NCBI GenBank assembly: GCA_021741925.1
Contig: JAIOWW010000056.1
Coordinates: 1-7,235 of the forward strand
Length of the DNA: 7,235 nucleotides
From: Pontimonas sp.
GTDB lineage: Bacteria; Actinomycetota; Actinomycetes; Actinomycetales; Microbacteriaceae
Reading direction: 5' to 3'
A program made the translations under genes and the position numbers. Below, piece by piece: positions 1 to 5,635 of this stretch (positions are counted from its first letter, which is position 1; each line of letters starts with the position of its first letter). The notes below the pieces were generated by a model that worked only from the letters and a program-made list of their open reading frames with translations, did no database searches and had not been told where the DNA came from.

Positions 1-1466
1 AGCTTCTTGCGAAGTTTGGCATAGCTATTTTGCTGTTTTTGGTCGGCCTCAAGCTCGACATCAGTTTGATTCGCTCCACCGGGCTTGTCGCCCTGACGAC
101 CGGTGTCGCCCAGGTGTTCATCACCATGGGAATTGGGTTTCTGATCGTGGTGGCGTGGGGATTTGAGTGGATTCCTGCCCTGTATGTAGCGCTGGCTCTC
201 GCGTTCTCCTCGACCATCATCATCATCAAAGTGCTCTCAGATAAGCGCGAGCTGGACCAGTTGCACGGTCAGATTGCGGTGGGAGTTCTGATCGTGCAGG
301 ACATCCTCGTCATCGTCGCCATGGTGGTCATCGCCTCCCTGGGCTCCGCCGATGGAGCCCTCGAGCCGACGTCGCTGTTGGTCACGCTGGTGGGCAGCGT
401 TGTCTTCCTCGGTGTCGTGGCTCTTCTCGCCCGGTATGCGATTCCTCGCCTTCTCTCAGTTTTGGTGAGAAGCCAAGAGCTAACCCTGCTCTTTGGAGTC
501 GGGTGGGCGATGTCTTTGGCAGGAGCCAGTCAGATTCTGGGACTGTCGATGGAGATTGGTGCCTTTGTTGCGGGAGTAGCGCTCGCCTCGACTCCCTACC
601 GTGAGAGCTTGAGTGCTCGAATGGTCAGCCTTCGCGACATCATGATTTTGTTCTTCTTCATCGAGTTGGGAACGTCGCTCAGCTTCGAGGATGCTGGGTC
701 ACAGATTCTCTTTGCCCTAATTCTGTCGGTCTTTGTTCTGGTGCTTAAGCCCCTCATTGTGATGGTCATCATGGGGGCACTCGGATACCGCAGCCAGGTG
801 TCCTTCAAAGCGGGTTTTGCGCTCGCGCAAATCAGCGAGTTCTCGCTGATTTTGATTGCTTTGGGGTATTCCTTGGGCCAGGTGGATAGCGAAATACTGA
901 GCCTGGTGACCCTGGTCGCCATCATCACGATCACGATATCCACCTACTTCATCCTCTACTCCGACAGGCTCTACGCTGTGGCAGCGCCTATCTTGCGTCG
1001 CTTCGACCGCGTGGATTCTCATGATGAGGACCGAGAGGGTTCCCAAGCGCACCCGTTTGACGCCATCGTGATCGGTGTGGGCAGGCTGGGGTCCTCGGTG
1101 GTGCGAGGGATGCAAGAAAAAGGCGGACGACTCCTGGTCGTGGACCAGGACCCTCGCGCACTGCGAGCCGTGCGTGGTGAAGGAGTGGAGACCCTCTTCG
1201 GCGATATCAGCGACCCCGATTTTGCCGCATCGCTTCCTCTCAATGAGGCTGATGCCGTGATCTGCACAGCCCATGACAGGAGCACCAACCTCGTGTTGCT
1301 GGAAACCCTCAACAGGTTCAAGTTTGACGGCCGTATCTGCCTCACTGCTATGGATGACCCCACGGCGAAGATGCTGGCAGAGAACAAGAACGTCACCGTC
1401 ATCAAGCCTCTCAAGATGGCGGCGAACCGCATCGTCGACGCTTTGCCAGAAATGCGGGAGCGCTAG
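1..1466 (+). CDS. Monovalent cation:proton antiporter, CPA2/KefB type, with C-terminal RCK (TrkA-N) domain; 5' end missing
   Basis: This is a membrane antiporter that would exchange K+ or Na+ for protons, gated by a cytoplasmic nucleotide-binding domain. The frame is open to the window edge (first whole codon at 3, reading LLAKFGIAILLFLVGLKLD), so the gene begins upstream. The TTG at 30 lies inside a conserved transmembrane helix and is not the start. About 487 residues are present. Family marks are GVLIVQDILVI with its conserved Asp (about nt 282-314), GAFVAGVALA in the discontinuous-helix region (about 561-590), FFFIELGTSLSF, and AQISEFSLIL (about 825-857). After a charged linker, an RCK N-terminal domain starts near 1056 with the GVGRLG dinucleotide-binding loop and an acidic VVDQD that would bind an NAD(H)-type ligand. 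No TrkA-C domain follows, so the protein ends with the Rossmann domain. Whether it moves K+ or Na+ cannot be told. Family assignment is confident. Confidence 0.92.
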   Translation, partial: LLAKFGIAILLFLVGLKLDISLIRSTGLVALTTGVAQVFITMGIGFLIVVAWGFEWIPALYVALALAFSSTIIIIKVLSDKRELDQLHGQIAVGVLIVQDILVIVAMVVIASLGSADGALEPTSLLVTLVGSVVFLGVVALLARYAIPRLLSVLVRSQELTLLFGVGWAMSLAGASQILGLSMEIGAFVAGVALASTPYRESLSARMVSLRDIMILFFFIELGTSLSFEDAGSQILFALILSVFVLVLKPLIVMVIMGALGYRSQVSFKAGFALAQISEFSLILIALGYSLGQVDSEILSLVTLVAIITITISTYFILYSDRLYAVAAPILRRFDRVDSHDEDREGSQAHPFDAIVIGVGRLGSSVVRGMQEKGGRLLVVDQDPRALRAVRGEGVETLFGDISDPDFAASLPLNEADAVICTAHDRSTNLVLLETLNRFKFDGRICLTAMDDPTAKMLAENKNVTVIKPLKMAANRIVDALPEMRER

Positions 1467-2980
1467 ACGTTCAGAGTCAGGCTTGGCGTCTGGGACCTCG
1501 ATACGCATGGGTACATAACGCCCAGCTCGTCTTTGTCTGCATCGGACATCACGGAGTCCAGGTGTTCCGGGGTTCCCTCCAGCACGGTCGCTTCACACGT
1601 CCCGCAGGTACCTCGCCGACACGACGCCGGCAGCGAAATTCCTGCGACCTCCAGGGCTTCCAGCGTTGTCTGATCTGGGTTGACCGTGACTGTCGTGCCG
1701 CTGGCCGCGGCAATCACGGTAAAGGAGTCGACTCGTCCGTTCGAGGTTCTCACTTGGGGTTCGAATCTCTCGAGGTGCAGGCGCTTCGGGGCAACCAGTT
1801 GCTCCAGCGATGCCAAGAGTTCTGCAGAGCCACAGGCATAGACGTCGGCCACGGGGTCGAGCAGATCCTCCAGGGGAGCCCTTGACCCTCGTTCCTGTGA
1901 AGCCCAAATGGTGACACGGTCGCCATACTCCTGTGCCAGTTCATCGACGAAGAGCATGTCGTCGGTGTTTCGACCGAGATAGAGGAGTGACCATTCGCGT
2001 CCCGCTGGCACAGAGTGAATCATCGACCGAAGGGGCGTTATCCCCACGCCAGACCCCACGAACTGGTATCTCTTCGCAGGTTTGAGGGGGAAGTGGTTGC
2101 GCGGGAAGTCGCAATCGATTTCGATGCCCACGTGGAGGTTCTCATGCACCCAGGTGCTCCCACCGCCCTCGCCATGGGTATTGAGGATTCCCAAACGCAG
2201 AGTGTCCTGTTCGGCAGGGTCACCCGCTAATGAGTACTGGCGTTCCATGCCGTTTTCGAGATGCAGGGTGAGATGGGCTCCTGATTCCCAGTCGAGGTCG
2301 AGGGTGCGATCGAGGGGAGTGAGTGTTAGTTCGACCAGATCCTGACCGACAGGAGTTCTCTCCACCACGCGAGCGCGGAAGCGGGGTGCGGCGGAAACCT
2401 TGGGCGTTGTAGGAGAGATAGCGGTGCGTGCGGGTGGTTTTTCGCGCGCAGCAATGACGAGCCGGACAATCCCCGCGAGAGTGGCCGTGGTGATGAGGAT
2501 GAGTGAGGTGACCGTATACCAGGGCGTGCCGACGTCGGTTCCCACCAGGCCGGAATGCAGGCCCACGAGGACGATGGCGAGGTAACTCGAGAGGTGGACA
2601 CCTTTCCACACAGACTCAGGGAGCCATCGGGACGAAAGAGCTGTGACCTGGACCAGGATGATCAGCCAAAAGGCGATGACGCCCAATGCGACGGGGAGCG
2701 GTTCAAAGCTTGTGGCAAAGGGAACCAGGATGTCAGCCCACCCAAATTGGATGTACTCATCCAGCAGGAGAGTTCCCATGTGGGTGACAATCATGGCCAT
2801 CGCTAAGCCCGAAATGTATCGGTGGGTGACAGTGAGCCACTCTGGGTTGTCCGCACCTCGGAGGATTCTGGTTTTCAGCAGGATTCCCCACACCACAGTG
2901 AGGGTCAGAAGCACCCACGCCACCATGGCGCTGGCGCGCGTGAGATACCACCACACTTGGGGGTTCTCGAAATCAAGCAT
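1463..2980 (-). CDS. Ferric-reductase-like membrane flavo-haem oxidoreductase with C-terminal 2Fe-2S ferredoxin domain
   Basis: A 505-residue protein predicted to carry electrons from NAD(P)H through FAD and a 2Fe-2S centre to membrane haems. Residues 1-180 hold about five hydrophobic helices with histidines at 53, 67, 129 and 142 that could ligate two b-type haems. A ferredoxin-NADP reductase module follows: RQYSL (247-251) for FAD, GGGSTWVHE (272-280), GSGVGITP (309-316) for the nicotinamide nucleotide, and YACGS (381-385). The C-terminal plant-type ferredoxin has cysteines 454, 459, 462 (C-x4-C-x2-C) and 492. The ATG at 2980 was chosen because the hydrophobic N terminus starts right after it, an AGGA lies 4 nt upstream, and it overlaps the apbE stop by 8 bp (ATGCTTGA). 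The open frame extends 63 codons further upstream, but that part is out-of-frame apbE. It is the last gene of the operon. The final electron acceptor (ferric iron, a flavoprotein or a quinone) is unknown. Confidence 0.92.
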   Translation of the reverse strand: MLDFENPQVWWYLTRASAMVAWVLLTLTVVWGILLKTRILRGADNPEWLTVTHRYISGLAMAMIVTHMGTLLLDEYIQFGWADILVPFATSFEPLPVALGVIAFWLIILVQVTALSSRWLPESVWKGVHLSSYLAIVLVGLHSGLVGTDVGTPWYTVTSLILITTATLAGIVRLVIAAREKPPARTAISPTTPKVSAAPRFRARVVERTPVGQDLVELTLTPLDRTLDLDWESGAHLTLHLENGMERQYSLAGDPAEQDTLRLGILNTHGEGGGSTWVHENLHVGIEIDCDFPRNHFPLKPAKRYQFVGSGVGITPLRSMIHSVPAGREWSLLYLGRNTDDMLFVDELAQEYGDRVTIWASQERGSRAPLEDLLDPVADVYACGSAELLASLEQLVAPKRLHLERFEPQVRTSNGRVDSFTVIAAASGTTVTVNPDQTTLEALEVAGISLPASCRRGTCGTCEATVLEGTPEHLDSVMSDADKDELGVMYPCVSRSQTPSLTLNV

Positions 2981-3956
2981 TGGTTCCTGGCCATCCAGCA
3001 CTGGTGACCCATTCGCCAGTCTGGAGAAGGCACCCAGCATGGAAACCGTTCTGGCGGGCGAAGGCCAGAAGCCGTTGTGATCCGTGAACGAAGGCAACCT
3101 TCGTCCACATTTCTGCCTGCGCGGCGGTAGGGGCGATGACGCTCGCTTGGACAGTGTCCGAGTCGGCACTGCGCAGTGTCGTGGGGTCGATGATGTGATG
3201 GGTTTCGCGACCCTTCACTTCGAATCGCCTCTTGGTGACGGTTGATGTGGCGAGACCTTGATTTCGTAGCTCCACCACTGAGAGCCTCTGAGAGCGGTCA
3301 TAAGGGTTTTCAATAGCGAGTCGCCACATGTCTGCGCGGGGAGATAGTCCCTCCACGCGGAGGTCGCCTCCCACTTCGACGAGTGCGCCAAGTGCACCCG
3401 CTGCCATTGCTAGCTCCACGGCCATATCCGCAGCAAGACCTTTTCCCACGCCTCCCGAGTCGAGCGTCGTTCCTTTGGGGAGGGAGACAAATGACTCCCG
3501 AATCTCGATGGCGGACAGGTTTCCCTTCGGGAGGGACGTGGGTGGGACGTGGGTCTCGAGACCGGGGGTGACTAATGAGGACGTGTATCCCTCAGCGAGG
3601 AGCGCGGGAAGGATAGTGGGATCATAAGCACCCTTCGTGCGGGAGTGACCCCAGGCCATCTCGGTGAGCATTCGGAGAGTTTCCGGCGACACGCTCGTTG
3701 CGTGACCCGGTGAGTTATTGAGGCGGCTCAGCTCTGAATCATCACGAAAGCGACTCCACAGCCCATTGAGCTTCTCCAAGAGGGACGCAATCCTGTCGGG
3801 GAGGTCGGCGGGCCCTCCGACAGTGGTGATCTGAGCTTTGGTGCCCATGATCGCAAGGGAGCGCTCATACACAGGGGTTTCGCCCTCTGCGCTGGTCATC
3901 GCTGCGTGGATGCTCCCGAGGACCGGATCTGCCAGCACGGAGGGGGAGTCATTCAT
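2973..3956 (-). CDS. apbE: FAD:protein FMN transferase ApbE
   Basis: ApbE cleaves FAD and attaches FMN through a phosphoester bond to a Thr or Ser of a target protein, usually an extracytoplasmic electron carrier. The 327-residue product has the family motifs in order: MGT (37-39), a WSRFRDDSELSRLN block (67-80), AYDPT (110-114), LDSGGVGKG (165-173), VGGDLR (195-200) and HHIIDPTT (253-260). The metal-site segment usually written AD-x3-T reads AEMWTK (281-286), a variant. Length is normal for the family. No signal peptide or lipobox is visible (the N terminus MNDSPSVLAD is polar), so a cytoplasmic enzyme is suggested, unlike many Gram-negative ApbE lipoproteins. The ATG at 3956 forms TGATG with the previous stop and has a GGGTGG-like ribosome site. 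A GTG at 3959 is an alternative start one codon longer. It sits directly before the reductase gene, a usual partner in flavin-based extracytoplasmic electron transfer. No canonical flavinylation target is seen in the window. Confidence 0.95.
   Translation of the reverse strand: MNDSPSVLADPVLGSIHAAMTSAEGETPVYERSLAIMGTKAQITTVGGPADLPDRIASLLEKLNGLWSRFRDDSELSRLNNSPGHATSVSPETLRMLTEMAWGHSRTKGAYDPTILPALLAEGYTSSLVTPGLETHVPPTSLPKGNLSAIEIRESFVSLPKGTTLDSGGVGKGLAADMAVELAMAAGALGALVEVGGDLRVEGLSPRADMWRLAIENPYDRSQRLSVVELRNQGLATSTVTKRRFEVKGRETHHIIDPTTLRSADSDTVQASVIAPTAAQAEMWTKVAFVHGSQRLLAFARQNGFHAGCLLQTGEWVTSAGWPGTNA
2985..2988 (-). promoter_or_regulatory. Ribosome binding site (AGGA) for the reductase gene, inside apbE
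   Basis: On the minus strand AGGA, within the codons for the ApbE C-terminal PGTNA, precedes the ATG at 2980 by 4 nt. With the ATGCTTGA overlap it supports 2980 as the start over upstream in-frame codons. Confidence 0.5.
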
Positions 3957-4417
3957 CACGAGCCACCCGAGTTTCCATCAACGGGAGCTGGTGCGGGTGC
4001 TAGTGCGGGAGCTGGTGCGGGAGCTGGTTGAGGGGCGGGCGCGGGAGCAGGAGAGGAACTTGGCGCTGGGGCAGGTGAGGCCGTCGAGGCGGCTGAAGGA
4101 GCCGGCGTAGCGACGCGAGTGGATCGGACAGAGGCGACTCGTCGCGCTTCCTCGAGTGCCGCTTCGTATTCGAGTTGTAGAGACTCGACCGAGGCCATGG
4201 CCGCATCAACTTGTGCTTGTTGCTCTGCGGTGACCTGGGCAACCTGGAGCGCCACGGCCTCACTCACCAACGCTTCTTGCTGAGCCTCCAGCTGCGCCTT
4301 CTGCTGCTCTGATTTTTCAGCGTCAGTAGCCAGAAAACCGGCGATGCCAAACATCGCGGTCGAGCTGAGGGCTGCCACGGCCTGGAGGGTGACGAAGGCC
4401 GTGGGCCTTTTAGTCAT
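3956..4417 (-). CDS. Small membrane-anchored coiled-coil protein with Pro/Ala-rich C terminus, unknown function
   Basis: I do not recognise a family. The 153-residue product has a short basic N terminus (MTKRPT), one hydrophobic helix (about 8-30), a long Gln/Ala/Glu-rich helical stretch (about 32-95) likely to form a coiled coil, and a Pro/Ala-rich tail (about 103-146) ending in VDGNSGGS. There is no lipobox and no cysteine. The likely topology is a single-pass anchor or uncleaved signal with the coiled coil outside. The ATG at 4417 was chosen because GAGG lies 6 nt upstream and the hydrophobic segment follows at once. It overlaps the previous stop in ATGACTAA. The open frame runs 72 codons further upstream, but that is an out-of-frame reading of the Asp-tail repeats rich in Met and Thr. 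Its place between the Asp-tail gene and apbE suggests a scaffold or partner role in the reductase system; this is inference. Confidence 0.78.
   Translation of the reverse strand: MTKRPTAFVTLQAVAALSSTAMFGIAGFLATDAEKSEQQKAQLEAQQEALVSEAVALQVAQVTAEQQAQVDAAMASVESLQLEYEAALEEARRVASVRSTRVATPAPSAASTASPAPAPSSSPAPAPAPQPAPAPAPALAPAPAPVDGNSGGS
3980..4111 (-). repeat. Low-complexity Pro/Ala coding repeat
   Basis: This stretch encodes the Pro/Ala-rich tail of the coiled-coil protein. The + strand 15-mer gggagctggtgcggg occurs at 3983-3997 and again at 4007-4021, a 24-bp period, with a degraded further copy from 4019. It is a coding repeat, likely an extended PA linker, not a mobile or CRISPR repeat. Confidence 0.7.
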
Positions 4418-4838
4418 CGTCATCCTCATGGTCGTCATCGTCATCGTCGTCGTGGTCGTCGTCGTGATCATCGTCATCATCACGGTCGTCATCGTCGTCA
4501 TCATCCGAATAGGCCGACCCGCTAGACGTTGCATCCACTGGCGCAGGTGCCGGAGCAGCTGGGGTGACAACGGGAGCCGGGGTAGCAACTTGAGCGTCCT
4601 CAGGAGTTGCCGATTCTGCGGGGAGCGATTCACCTACGGGTGTGGGGCTTTCAAGAGTGGGGGCTGTGATACCGACGCCTGGGGTTTGTGGGCTGTCCTG
4701 CTCGAGAAGAACGTTGCTGGCATCGAGCAGCACGGAAGAATCCTGCCCTACAAGCGACTGTGTGTTAGCCACCACGGCGACGGATCCCGTGCTGAGGATG
4801 CCAATGATGCCTAATCCGATAAGTGTGTTGTTTGCCAT
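4410..4838 (-). CDS. Small exported protein with Pro/Ala linker and extreme Asp/His-rich C-terminal tail
   Basis: First gene of the leftward operon; 142 residues, no family recognised. Residues 5-24 are hydrophobic and followed by AVVA-NT, a possible signal peptidase I site, although the N terminus MANNT lacks the usual Lys or Arg. Residues 28-110 are a polar, Pro/Ala/Ser/Thr-rich linker. Residues 112-142 contain 26 Asp, 3 His, 1 Glu and 1 Arg, a tail expected to be unfolded, very acidic and able to bind divalent or ferric metal ions. No cysteine is present, and no FMN_bind domain or S/T-G-A-T/S flavinylation motif is visible. The ATG at 4838 is the only start that keeps the hydrophobic segment at the N terminus. 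No good ribosome site precedes it, and a TAnnnT hexamer 6 nt upstream raises the possibility of a leaderless message. A metal-capture role beside the reductase is inference. Confidence 0.82.
   Translation of the reverse strand: MANNTLIGLGIIGILSTGSVAVVANTQSLVGQDSSVLLDASNVLLEQDSPQTPGVGITAPTLESPTPVGESLPAESATPEDAQVATPAPVVTPAAPAPAPVDATSSGSAYSDDDDDDDRDDDDDHDDDHDDDDDDDHEDDDD
4413..4505 (-). repeat. In-frame GAC/GAT codon tract encoding the Asp/His tail
   Basis: Thirty-one consecutive codons are almost all GAC or GAT, broken by three His codons (two CAC, one CAT), one CGT and one GAG. On the + strand it reads as a GTC/ATC trinucleotide run. Mixed GAC/GAT use limits perfect repeats, but copy number could still change in whole codons without loss of frame. 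Confidence 0.9.
4424..4427 (-). promoter_or_regulatory. Ribosome binding site (GAGG) for the coiled-coil gene, inside the Asp-tail codons
   Basis: On the minus strand GAGG is followed by 6 nt and then the ATG at 4417. The GAG belongs to the only Glu codon of the acidic tail, so this site decides the start of the downstream gene and lies wholly within the upstream coding sequence. Confidence 0.6.
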
Positions 4839-4844
4839 AACTCG

Positions 4845-4873
4845 AGACTACGAACCCGGTATCGAGGAAACAG
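4845..4873 (-). promoter_or_regulatory. Possible promoter of the leftward operon (leaderless candidate)
   Basis: On the minus strand TAGTCT (4850-4845) fits the actinobacterial -10 pattern TAnnnT and lies 6 nt before the ATG at 4838, the spacing expected if transcription starts at or next to the A of ATG. The -35 position 17 nt further up reads CTGTTT (4873-4868), a poor match, which would suit an activator-dependent promoter. The evidence is weak, from hexamers only. Confidence 0.3.
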
Positions 4874-4883
4874 CCCGCTAATT

Positions 4884-4901
4884 TCCAAGAAACGTCCAAG
4901 A
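4884..4901. promoter_or_regulatory. Direct repeat TCCAAGA-N4-TCCAAGA, candidate response-regulator binding site
   Basis: Two identical 7-bp copies (4884-4890 and 4895-4901) are separated by 4 bp, an 11-bp period. This is the geometry of PhoB/OmpR-family sites, where two winged-helix domains bind head to tail on one DNA face. A third degenerate copy in phase (GGCGAGA, 4906-4912) shares 4 of 7 bases. The site lies between the regulator gene and the divergent operon. If transcription of the operon starts near 4838, the repeat would sit about 45-63 bp upstream, consistent with activation. Binding by the adjacent regulator is inference. Confidence 0.5.
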
Positions 4902-4909
4902 TTTTGGCG

Positions 4910-4921
4910 AGAGCCGGCTCT
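4910..4921. promoter_or_regulatory. Perfect 12-bp palindrome AGAGCCGGCTCT in the divergent control region
   Basis: The sequence equals its own reverse complement and lies between the direct repeats and the regulator gene start at 4961. It could be an operator for a dimeric repressor. As RNA it could form only a 4-bp stem with a CCGG loop followed by TTTCGTCTTT, too weak to call a terminator. Its role is unknown. Confidence 0.35.
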
Positions 4922-4960
4922 TTCGTCTTTGGTGAGGACATCTGCGCGACAATGGGGTTC

Positions 4961-5635
4961 ATGAAGGTTCTGCTTGTAGAGGATGATGCCTCTATTGCCG
5001 GCGCCATCGTTGACTCTCTGGATGCGCTGGGCTGGGACATCGCCCACGAGACGGCAGGGCTGCCCGGTCTCCAGCGACTACAAGCCGAACAATGGGATGT
5101 CCTCCTGCTCGATCTGGGGCTGCCTGACATCGATGGAATCGAGGTCACTCGGAGGGCTCGCGAGGTCGGGACTTTTCCAATCATTGTGATTAGTGCCCGC
5201 GGGGATGAGGGTGACCGTGTCTTAGCGCTTGAACTGGGCGCGGATGATTACCTCGTTAAGCCTTTTGGTATGCGGGAGCTCTTGGCACGTATTCGGGCGG
5301 TTCATCGCAGGAGCGCACAGAGTGCAGAATCTGGAAAAGACACCGCTTTGGCGGTGGGGCCTCTCTCCGTCGACCAGCGCGCCAGGCGAGCTCACCTGGG
5401 AGAGCGCGAACTAGAGCTCACCCCCAAAGAGTTTGAGGTCCTGGCCTACTTGGCCCAAGACCCCGGTTCCGCCCATCGACGAGAAACCATCCTGCAGGAC
5501 GTCTGGGACATGAATTGGTATGGCAGCACCAAGACCCTGGATGCGCATGTCGCCGCTCTGCGGAAAAAGCTCGGGGATGCCCGGTGGATTGAGTCCGTCA
5601 GAGGAGTGGGTTTTCGCTTACAGGAACCACGATGA
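4961..5635 (+). CDS. OmpR/PhoB-family two-component response regulator
   Basis: A 224-residue DNA-binding regulator controlled by phosphorylation. The receiver domain (1-118) shows the acidic pocket EDD (7-9), the phosphoacceptor Asp51 in LLLDLGLPDIDG, Ser78 in VISAR and Lys100 in LVKPFG. The winged-helix domain (about 125-222) has ELTPKEFEVLAYLA, the recognition-helix region KTLDAHVAALRKKLGD and the closing SVRGVGFRL. The ATG at 4961 gives the usual MKVLLVEDD N terminus. An in-frame ATG at 4952 would add three residues. Neither has a good ribosome site: GGGG at 4954-4957 is only 3 nt from 4961, and GAGGA near 4934 is too far. The gene overlaps the kinase gene by ATGA and is divergent from the operon led by the Asp-tail gene, which makes that operon the likely target (inference). 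The ligand and the wider regulon are unknown. Confidence 0.93.
   Translation: MKVLLVEDDASIAGAIVDSLDALGWDIAHETAGLPGLQRLQAEQWDVLLLDLGLPDIDGIEVTRRAREVGTFPIIVISARGDEGDRVLALELGADDYLVKPFGMRELLARIRAVHRRSAQSAESGKDTALAVGPLSVDQRARRAHLGERELELTPKEFEVLAYLAQDPGSAHRRETILQDVWDMNWYGSTKTLDAHVAALRKKLGDARWIESVRGVGFRLQEPR

Noticed and set aside
30..32. TTG as the antiporter start codon
   Set aside because: The frame stays open to the window edge with conserved transmembrane sequence upstream of the TTG, so the gene is truncated by the window.
425..480. Possible hairpin/terminator or tRNA-like folds inside the antiporter gene
   Set aside because: Short inverted matches only, no clover-leaf or T tract, and they lie within conserved coding sequence. 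No RNA gene was found in the window.
717..1508. Long minus-strand open frame (263 codons) across the antiporter 3' half
   Set aside because: It is antisense to a clear CPA2/RCK protein, has low-complexity His/Gln/Arg-rich content and no recognisable domain, and arises from codon bias in the real gene.
2981..3169. 63-codon upstream extension of the reductase
   Set aside because: It overlaps apbE out of frame and puts polar sequence before TM1. The ATG at 2980 has an AGGA and a typical start overlap.
4413..4505. CRISPR-like or satellite repeat
   Set aside because: The repeat unit is a single codon, in frame within a gene, with no spacers.
4418..4633. N-terminal extension of the coiled-coil protein with a Met/Thr-rich run
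   Set aside because: It is an out-of-frame reading of the Asp-tail gene. The ATG at 4417 has a ribosome site and is followed by the expected hydrophobic segment.
4344..4814. Plus-strand open frame with a long Val/Ile stretch resembling a transmembrane helix
   Set aside because: The hydrophobic run is the antisense reading of the GAC/GAT codons of the Asp tail (GTC/ATC = Val/Ile), so it is an artefact of that repeat.
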